Source: Arenicola marina | Taxonomy: Eukaryota; Annelida; Polychaeta; Arenicolidae | Assembly: GCA_964019135.1 (NCBI GenBank) | Contig: OZ025248.1 | Coordinates: forward strand, 15,135,574 to 15,199,573 | Direction of reading: 5' to 3' | Length of the DNA: 64,000 nt | In this document: piece after piece, positions 57,616-64,000 of the stretch | Position numbering within the stretch: position 1 is the stretch's first letter | Layout: each line of letters opens with the position of its first letter | Program-made: the position numbers and the translations under genes | The notes under the pieces: model-generated | The model's database searches: none | What the model was told of the DNA's origin: nothing | Seen by the model: only the letters and a program-made list of their open reading frames with translations

Positions 57616-60594
57616 CAACGTTTGCCATTGCAGAAGACGCTGTACATGAGGTTCCGGACCACGGCCAGGATGGCCATATACTGCGCCCGAGTCGCTCGGG
57701 CATACATCCTCAGGTTCGGCCGGCTCTAACCGGGATCAGGACCGGGATCTGGGTCACGATCGTGATGTGGCTGTGGCTGTGGCTGTGGCTGGGGCTGTGG
57801 CTGTGGCTGTGGCTTTGGCTTTGGCTGTGGCTGTGGCTGGGGCTGGGGCTGGGGCTGTGGCTGTGGCTGTGGCTGTGGCTGTGGCTGTGGCTGTGGCTGT
57901 GGCTGTGGCTGTGGCTGTGGCTGGGGCTGGGGCTGGGGCTGTGACTGTGGCTGTGGCTGTGGCTGTGGCTGTGGCTGTGGCTGTGGCTGTGGCTGTGGCT
58001 GTGGCTGTGGCTGTGGCTGGGGGCTGGGGTTGGGGCTGGGGGCTGGGTCTGGGGGCTGGCGGCTGGGGGCTGGGAGCTGGGAGCTGGGAGCTGGGAGCTG
58101 GGGGCTGGGAGCAGGGAGCTGGGGGCTGGGGGCTGGGGGCTTGGGGCTGGGAGCTGGGAGCTGGGGGCTGGGCGCTGGGAGCTGGGGGCTGGGGGCTGGG
58201 GGCACCGTTAAGACATAGCGTCGATTGCAGACCGTTGTTTTGTATTTTGTGACTCTGTATATGGCTAGTTTCCCCGTTCATTTCGCCAACGTTTATATAT
58301 TAACAAAATAAACCATATTTTGTCTATTAGAAACAAAGTTTACGACGACATATCTCCGTACATCAGCGGCTTGCACTTCCGGGACTTTGAAACCAATGAC
58401 ATCGGCGTGGAGCTGTTATTTGACCCCAGCAGGTTCAAGGCAGATAAACAGGTAACTAGGGCGACTAAGTAAAGCTGATGTTTGACCCCAGCAGGTTCAA
58501 GGCCGATAAAGAGGTAACTATGACGACAAAGTGGAGCTGCTGTTTGTTACATTGGGGTTGTTTCGTGCACTGGTAACTAAGTGGAGGTGTTGTTTGCTAC
58601 ATTGAGGTTGTTTCGTGGACTGCCAATTGATGACCAGTTTAGTGACCGAACCATAGTCAATTTGAAAACAGAAAATCCGTTTCTTCTACTGCAGTTACGC
58701 ATGTCTGAGGAAGCGAAGAGGATCTTATCAAAACCTCCTGGAGAGAGAACAGAAAAGGAGATATACTACGTATGTATTTCTGTGTGATATCTGGCAGCTA
58801 ATTGGTTGGTTCCCGGCCGGTCCCTAAGACGCCGTCTGTAGTTTATTCGACAATAACTTGCACATGAGTTTCTACTTTGCTGAGAGTGGGCAATGCCAGA
58901 TTCTGTTAATCAGGTTAATGGCAGGGCGGTATATCTGGGGGAAATGCGTGTTATGTGGGTGGGGGTTACCAGATTCACTTGGGGTGTGTGGTATGGGGGG
59001 GGGGCATACTCCTTTCTGGATCCCCTCATGCACGGCACTACTGGCCAAGAGTAACCACATCCCGATTTGGTCTGGACGAAACATCCGCTTACCTTACACA
59101 AATCTATCCGCTTTTTGCGTTGCCCAATGAATCTTCAACACGATGGGTTTCCGCTGTGGTAACCCGGATGGCAGTCCCAGCTGGCCATGAGGAATATCAC
59201 AGCCTTCACGGAGTACCCGGTACGCATGCAGCGCCGCATTGTGGAGGTGGGACGCTACGCCAAGTACGACACCAAGCGGGTCATTGTACGCCAAGGTCAC
59301 GTGGCCAGTGCCTTCTACTTCATCCTGTCCGGATCAGGTCAGTCTATTGTGTACGCCAAGGTCACGCCGCGAGTGTCTTATACTTCATCCTGTCCGGATC
59401 AGGTCAGTCTATTGTGTACGCCAAGGTCACGCCGCGAGTGTCTTATACTTCATCCTGTCCGGATCAGGTCAGTCTATGGTGTATGCCAATGTCACGAGTG
59501 CCTTTTACCATTCGATACATTCATCGTTTTTTCAAACTGGTTATCTGATGTCGGTGACCCGTTTGTAGGGCACCCCAACAAAAGGCGCATTTTAGCCTAA
59601 CGGCGACTTACCAAACCAAACCGAATTGTCTCTGCACCAAACCGAGTCTGCGGAAAAAAGACCTTGCACTTAATATGCTCAGTAAACGCATATTAATTGC
59701 ATAAATGTAGAGATGTGTGTCAAACGAAGTCCATGTAACTCACGCCCATTGTTTTAGTGGTGGTCATGGTTTCCGACTCCGTCACAAATATGGCGCAACC
59801 AGTTGCTCATCTCCACAAGGGAAGGACATTTGGGGTAAGATAACTATGGACAAATTAAATAAACTTAAACTTTAAGTTTTAAACTTTTTTTAAAACTTTT
59901 TTGTCAAGATGTATCTAAAGCGGCCATTTGCAGCTACATTGATTTCTTTCATTGACATTTTGAATATTGAATATATATATATATTACTTACGTTTAACAA
60001 CGATTGTATTTACTACATGTATACAAACTATATCGGCGCACTGCTCTGGTCTGTAACAGTCCACTTAATTGATCTTTATCAGGAGTTGGCCATTATAAAC
60101 CGAACTACGCGCCAGTCCACGTGCATTGCCAAAGAAACACTGGAGCTCCTGAGTATCGACATTGAGGTAATTTATATTGTACGTTCAACGTACATAAATA
60201 AATGTATATGTATGTGTGTAAATTGATGAATAACAAAAGGGATGAAGATATTTGTACACGAAACTGCGAAATTACAGCGCAATTGGCCGGGCGATAATAG
60301 GTACGAAGAGACTCCCTATTTTAATGAGTAGTCATTCAAAATATAGACAGTGATTATGTTCTTTGTAAGATCATTATGTATATGTTGGGATGATATTACA
60401 AACTGCCTTAGAAATACAACTTACTAGAAAACCTACGTCGTCATGGTGACATAACCGCCCGTGCCTGCCCACATCACCCAGGCAGTATACCCCGTGTCTA
60501 AGCACCTTCCACAAACATTCCAGGATTATCACAGAATCTTCATGGCAGGCGGAATCCGAAACATTTACGATCCAGATCATAACAGCTTTCTCAG
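53332..60594 (+). CDS. CNBD2: CNBD2-like cyclic nucleotide-binding domain protein, 5' eight exons (partial)
   Basis: Joined exons: 53332-54135, 57634-57713, 58331-58451, 58695-58769, 59181-59337, 59758-59834, 60083-60166 and 60524-60594. All junctions are GT-AG and in phase, giving 489 residues before the window ends. Residues 1-268 are basic, probably disordered, with seven KKGSxGxI/V-like repeats at about 125-260. Residues 336-360 contain the conserved [12 protein letters not shown] segment, and about 361-470 a cyclic nucleotide-binding domain: [16 protein letters not shown], and phosphate-binding cassette FGEL (E439) with R448 nine residues later. The sequence after it, [15 protein letters not shown], is typical of CNBD2 proteins. 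Mouse CNBD2 binds cAMP and is needed in sperm; a similar role here is inference. The ATG is the first after an in-frame stop at 53278-53280. The C-terminus lies beyond the intron-8 array and the window edge. Confidence 0.8.
54136..57276 (+). repeat. 25-bp array of about 125 copies carrying GTGAGT donors and TGAGTCA
   Basis: The array fills intron 1 from its first base. The exon-1 donor with the preceding ATAGG is the first unit, and the unit then repeats with a 25-bp period as GTGAGTCACTCGGGAAGGTG plus ATAGG. Nearly every copy keeps GTGAGT (consensus 5' splice site) and TGAGTCA (AP-1/TRE consensus). Two unit types occur: GGTGATAGG throughout, and AGGAAGGGGATAGA mainly after about 55280. Because 25 is not a multiple of three and every frame meets TGA, use of any later donor would add a premature stop. 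Confidence 0.95.
57277..57633 (+). other. Rest of intron 1, with a (TA)n microsatellite
   Basis: Holds an unrecognised 63-codon open frame (57289-57480; [20 protein letters not shown]) with no evident splice support, then (TA)n at 57563-57611 immediately before the exon 2 acceptor TTTGCCATTGCAG. Confidence 0.6.
57634..57713 (+). CDS. CNBD2: CNBD2-like exon 2
   Basis: 80 nt, [20 protein letters not shown] and onward to AYIL plus two bases. Acceptor TTGCAG, donor CAG|GTTCGG. The aromatic/basic helix before the domain is typical of CNBD2 proteins. Phase matches exon 3, whose first base completes an Arg codon. Confidence 0.75.
57763..58200 (+). repeat. (GGCTGT)n then (GGGGCTG)n arrays in intron 2
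   Basis: Hexamer GTGGCT repeats from 57763 to about 58018, with some GGGGCT units, change into heptamer GGGAGCTG/GGGGGCTG repeats to 58200. The G-rich strand is the coding strand, so the intron RNA could form G-quadruplexes. Open frames on both strands are artefacts. Confidence 0.93.
58331..58451 (+). CDS. CNBD2: CNBD2-like exon 3
   Basis: 121 nt (one base plus 40 codons), [20 protein letters not shown] continuing to [13 protein letters not shown]. Acceptor CTATTAG, donor CAG|GTAACT. Phase 0 at the end. Confidence 0.8.
58473..58555 (+). repeat. Tandem duplication of exon 3 3' end and its donor
   Basis: 58473-58520 repeats the last ~41 nt of exon 3 plus GTAACT with a 62-bp offset (TTTGACCCCAGCAGGTTCAA is identical in both). 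A weaker third copy, GTGGAGCTGCTGTTTG, begins at about 58530 and a fourth at about 58580. The duplicated donor GAG|GTAACT is intact. Confidence 0.85.
58695..58769 (+). CDS. CNBD2: CNBD2-like exon 4
   Basis: 75 nt, 25 codons: [19 protein letters not shown] then EKEIYY. Acceptor CTTCTACTGCAG, donor TAC|GTATGT. The [12 protein letters not shown] segment is the most recognisable family signature before the binding domain. Confidence 0.82.
58770..59180 (+). other. Intron 4
   Basis: Unique sequence, no repeat array; G run near 58997-59004. Acceptor GCAGTCCCAG. Confidence 0.7.
59181..59337 (+). CDS. CNBD2: CNBD2-like exon 5 (start of the cNBD)
   Basis: 157 nt: [19 protein letters not shown], then [20 protein letters not shown] and [11 protein letters not shown] plus one base. 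These are the N-terminal helix and first beta strands of the binding domain. Acceptor CCCAG, donor TCAG|GTCAGT. Confidence 0.85.
59338..59515 (+). repeat. 65-bp tandem copies of exon 5 3' end and donor
   Basis: Two full extra copies and one partial copy of the end of exon 5 follow it. Donors GGATCAG|GTCAGTCTAT recur at 59338, 59403 and 59468 (offset 65 bp each). The exon part of each copy still encodes [16 protein letters not shown], close to the real [16 protein letters not shown]. Because 65 is not a multiple of three, use of a later donor would change the frame. Confidence 0.92.
59516..59757 (+). other. Rest of intron 5
   Basis: Unique sequence; ends with acceptor CCCATTGTTTTAG. Confidence 0.7.
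59758..59834 (+). CDS. CNBD2: CNBD2-like exon 6
   Basis: 77 nt (two bases plus 25 codons): [20 protein letters not shown] then GRTFG. Donor GGG|GTAAGA. It ends in the FG of the FGEL cassette. Confidence 0.8.
59835..60082 (+). other. Intron 6
   Basis: AT-rich unique sequence with a short (TA)n near 59972-59984; acceptor TTTATCAG. Confidence 0.7.
60083..60166 (+). CDS. CNBD2: CNBD2-like exon 7 (phosphate-binding cassette)
   Basis: 84 nt, 28 codons: [20 protein letters not shown] then ELLSIDIE. Glu439 (of FGEL) and Arg448 keep the E-(9)-R spacing of functional cassettes. PRAA is replaced by TRQS. Donor GAG|GTAATT. Confidence 0.83.
60167..60523 (+). other. Intron 7
   Basis: Unique sequence; acceptor ACAAACATTCCAG. 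An alternative acceptor at 60480-60481 would add 14 in-frame codons ([14 protein letters not shown]) but breaks the usual IDIEDYHRIF continuity. Confidence 0.65.
60524..60594 (+). CDS. CNBD2: CNBD2-like exon 8
   Basis: 71 nt: [19 protein letters not shown] then NSFL plus two bases. Donor TCAG|GTTCGT. IFMAGG...DPDH is characteristic of CNBD2 proteins directly after the binding domain. The remaining exons are outside the window. Confidence 0.82.
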
Positions 60595-60626
60595 GTTCGT
60601 ATCTTGGTTTACTTTTATTAGCTACA

Positions 60627-63600
60627 TCGTGCCACGGCAGGCGTGACGTGGCTACTATATCTAGGTCTGTGCCATGGCAGGCCGCCACCACGATGCCGCG
60701 TGGTGTGGCTCCTATATCTAGGTCCGTGCCATGGCAGGCCGCCACCAGGATGCCGCGTGGTGTGGCTCCTATATCTAGGTCCGTGCCATGGCAGGCCGCC
60801 ACCACGATGCCGCGTGGTGTGGCTCCTATATCTAGGTTTGTGCCATGGCAGGCCGCCACCACGATGCCGCGTGGTGTGGCTCCTATATCTAGGTCTGTGC
60901 CATGGCAGGCCGCCACCACGATGCCGCGTGGTGTGGCTCCTATATCTAGGTCTGTGCCATGGCAGGCCGCCACCACGATGCCGCGTGGTGTGGCTCCTAT
61001 ATCTAGGTCTGTGCCATGGCAGGCCGCCACCACGATGCCGCGTGGTGTGGCTCCTATATCTAGGTCCGTGCCATGGCAGGCCGCCACCACGATGCCGCGT
61101 GGTGTGGCTCCTATATCTAGGTCCGTGCCATGGCAGGCCGCCACCACGATGCCGCGTGGTGTGGCTCCTATATCTAGGTCCGTGCCATGGCAGGCCGCCA
61201 CCAGGATGCCGCGTGATGTGGCTTCTATATCTAGGTCCGTGCCATGGCAGGCCGCCACCAGGATGCCGCGTGATGTGGCTTCTATATCTAGGTCCGTGCC
61301 ATGGCAGGCCGCCACCACGATGCCGCGTGGTGTGGCTCCTATATCTAGGTCCGTGCCATGGCAGGCCGCCACCACGATGCCGCGTGGTGTGGCTCCTATA
61401 TCTAGGTCTGTGCCATGGCAGGCCGCCACCACGATGCCGCGTGGTGTGACTCCTATATCTAGGTCCGTGTCATGGCAGGCCGCCACCAGAATACCGCGTG
61501 GTGTGACTCCTATATCTAGGTCCGTGCCATGGCAGGCCGCCACCACGATGCCGCGTGGTGTGGCTCCTATATCTAGGTCTGTGCCATGGCAGGCCGCCAC
61601 CACGATGCCGCGTGGTGTGGCTCCTATATCTAGGTCTGTGCCATGGCAGGCCGCCACCACGATGCCGCGTGGTGTGGCTTCTATATCTAGGTCCGTGCCA
61701 TGGCAGGCCGCCACCACGATGCCGCGTGGTATGGCTCCTATATCTAGGTCTGTGCCATGGCAGGCCGCCACCACGATGCCGCGTGGTGTGGCTCCTATAT
61801 CTAGGTCCGTGCCATGGCAGGCCGCCACCAGGATGCCGCGTGATGTGGCTCCTATATCTAGGTCCGTGCCATGGCAAGCCGCCACCAGGATGCCGCGTGG
61901 TGTGGCTCCTATATCTAGGTCCGTGCCATGGCAGGCCGCCACCAGGATGCCGCGTGATGTGGCTCCTATATCTAGGTCTGTGCCATGGCAAGCCGCCACC
62001 ACGATGCCGCGTGGTGTGGCTCCTATATCTAGGTCTGTGCCATGGCAGGCCGCCACCACGATGCCGCGTGGTGTGGCTCCTATATCTAGGTCCGTGCCAT
62101 GGCTGGCCGCCACGACGATGCCGCGTGGTGTGGCTCCTATAACTAGATCTGTGCCATGGCAGGCCGCCACCAGGATGCCGCGTGGTGTGGCTCCTATATC
62201 TAGGTCTGTGCCATGGCAGGCCGCCACCACGATGCCGCGTGATGTGGCTCCTATATCTAGGTCCGTGTCATGGCAGGCCGCCACCACGATGCCGCGTGGT
62301 GTGGCTCCTATATCTAGGTCCGTGTCATGGCAGGCCGCCACCACGATGCCGCGTGACGTGGCTCCTATATCTAGGTCCGTGCCATGGCAGGCCGCCACCA
62401 CGATGCCGCGTGATGTGGCTCCTATATCTAGGTCTGTGCCACGGCAGGCCGCCACCACGATGCCGCGTGGTGTGGCTCCTATATCTAGGTCCGTGCCATG
62501 GCAGGCCGCCACCACGATGCCGCGTGGTGTGGCTCCTATATCTAGGTCTGTGCCATGGCAGGCCGCCACCACGATGCCGCGTGGTGTGGCTCCTATATCT
62601 AGGTCTGTGCCATGGCAGGCCGCCACCACGATGCCGCGTGGTGTGGCTCCTATATCTAGGTCTGTGCCATGGCAGGCCGCCATCACGATGCCGCGTGGTG
62701 TGGCTCCTATATCTAGGTCTGTGCCATGGCAGGCCGCCACCACGATGCCGCGTGGTGTGGCTCCTATATCTAGGTCTGTGCCATGGCAGGCCGCCACCAC
62801 GATGCCGCGTGGTGTGGCTCCTATATCTAGGTCCGTGCCATGGCAGGCCGCCACCACGATGCCGCGTGGTGTGGCTCCTATATCTAGGTCCGTGCCATGA
62901 CAGGCCGCCACCACGATGCCGCGTGGTGTGGCTCCTATATCTAGGTCTGTGCCATGGCAGGCCGCCACCACGATGCCGCGTGGTGTGGCTCCTATATCTA
63001 GGTCTGTGCCATGGCAGGCCGCGACCACGATGCCGCGTGGTGTGGCTCCTATATCTAGGTCTGTGCCATGGCAGGCCGCCACCACGATGCCGCGTGGTGT
63101 GGCTTCTATATCTAGGTCCGTGCCATGGCAGGCCGCCACCACGATGCCGCGTGGTGTGGCTCCTATATCTAGGTCCGTGCCAAGGCAGGCCGCCACCACG
63201 ATGCCGCGTGGTGTGGCTCCTATATCTAGGTCCGTGCCATGGCAGGCCGCCACCACGATGCCGCGTGGTGTGACTTCTATATCTAGGTCTGTGCCATGGC
63301 AGGCCGCCACCACGATGCCGCGTGGTGTGGCTCCTATATCTAGGTCTGTGCCATGGCAGGCCGCCACCACGATGCCGCGTGGTGTGGCTCCTATATCTAG
63401 GTCCGTGCCAAGGCAGGCCGCCACCACGATGCCGCGTGGTGTGGCTCCTATATCTAGGTCTGTGCCATGGCAGGCCGCCACCACGATGCCGCGTGGTGTG
63501 GCTCCTATATCTAGGTCCGTGCCAAGGCAGGCCGCCACCACGATGCCGCGTGGTGTGGCTCCTATATCTAGGTCCGTGCCATGGCAGGCCGCCACCACGA

Positions 63601-64000
63601 TGCCGCGTGGTGTGACTTCTATATCTAGGTCTGTGCCATGGCAGGCCGCCACCACGATGCCGCGTGGTGTGGCTCCTATATCTAGGTCTGTGCCATGGCA
63701 GGCCGCCACCACGATGCCGCGTGGTGTGGCTCCTATATCTAGGTCTGTGCCATGGCAGGCCGCCACCACGATGCCGCGTGGTGTGGCTCCTATATCTAGG
63801 TCTGTGCCATGGCAGGCCGCCACCACGATGCCGCGTGGTGTGGCTCCTATATCTAGGTCTGTGCCATGGAAGGCCGCCACCACGATGCCGCGTGGTGTGG
63901 CTCCTATATCTAGGTCTGTGCCATGGCAGGCCGCCACCACGATGCCGCGTGGTGTGGCTCCTATATCTAGGTCCGTGTCATGGCAGGCCGCCACCAGAAT
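60627..64000. repeat. 57-bp tandem repeat array in intron 8, about 59 copies, continues past the window
   Basis: Unit of GTGCCATGGCAGGCCGCCAC, CACGATGCCGCGTGGTGTGG and CTCCTATATCTAGGTCT with a 57-bp period; the first unit at 60627 is degenerate. Variants (GTCT/GTCC, CCACGATG/CCAGGATG, GTGGTG/GTGATG) are shared in blocks, and one six-unit block (GCCAAGGCAGG at 63179 and 63521, GTGACTTC at 63270 and 63612) shows a 342-bp higher-order period. Both strands have long open frames, including one of more than 1200 codons on the minus strand. They reflect the stop-free unit. Confidence 0.96.

Noticed and set aside
60374..63994. Minus-strand open frame of 1206 codons
   Set aside because: It is the 57-bp intronic array read backwards, with a non-repetitive tail overlapping exon 8 of a well-supported sense gene.

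Overview
This window looks like an intergenic-rich piece of an invertebrate nuclear genome, most likely a lophotrochozoan and perhaps a mollusc. The support is split genes with GT-AG introns, a tRNA-derived SINE family, 5'-truncated non-LTR retrotransposons, small inverted-repeat transposons and a 200-base assembly gap (30148-30347). No bacterial operons, CRISPR array or intact RNA genes were seen. The lineage is inferred from protein flavour and repeat style, not from a search.

Two genes can be supported. (1) A single-coding-exon, minus-strand gene at 41219-38916 encodes a 767-residue type I membrane protein: signal peptide, extracellular leucine-rich repeats with a cysteine cap, a long Ser/Thr/Pro mucin-like stalk encoded by a minisatellite, one transmembrane helix and a short basic tail. 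The architecture recalls platelet GPIb-alpha. (2) A plus-strand gene starts at 53332 and runs off the right edge. I could join eight exons (804, 80, 121, 75, 157, 77, 84 and 71 nt), with every junction in phase and GT-AG, giving the first 489 residues of a CNBD2-like cyclic nucleotide-binding domain protein.

Most of the recognisable remainder is tandem repeat: about 25 separate arrays totalling roughly 25 kb (my addition of the listed spans). From left to right: a 48-bp array (1-2400), 40-bp (3.4-4.97 kb), 61-bp with CRE and CCAAT motifs (6.2-7.3 kb), 15/12/24-bp arrays (7.4-8.35 kb), GGTCA-rich arrays (13.5-14.4 kb), 32-bp (14.75-15.6 kb), 31-bp (16.1-16.5 kb), a 255-bp duplication (19 kb), 22-bp TGACCTTG (21.1-21.4 kb), 25/30-bp (23-24.1 kb), 24-bp split by a LINE (25.6-27 kb), a G-rich array (33.2-33.5 kb), a 56-bp cluster with CTCF-like sites (36.7-37.5 kb), 37-bp and 29-bp AT-rich arrays (37.5-38.8 kb), 52-bp (42.4-43.8 kb), 63-bp (45.7-48.9 kb), 33-bp (50 kb), 15-bp (51-52.1 kb), 25-bp (54.1-57.3 kb), G-rich hexamer/heptamer (57.8-58.2 kb) and 57-bp (60.6-64 kb). 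Many are open in several frames simply because the unit lacks stops, so the very long ORFs there are not taken as genes.

The most unusual observation is in the CNBD2-like gene. The splice donor of exon 1 is the first unit of a 25-bp array of about 125 copies, nearly all of which repeat the consensus donor GTGAGT and an AP-1-type TGAGTCA. Independently, the 3' ends of exons 3 and 5, together with their donors, are tandemly duplicated into the following introns (62-bp and 65-bp periods). Introns 2 and 8 also start with tandem arrays. The gene therefore seems to have accumulated repeated copies or neighbours of its own 5' splice sites.
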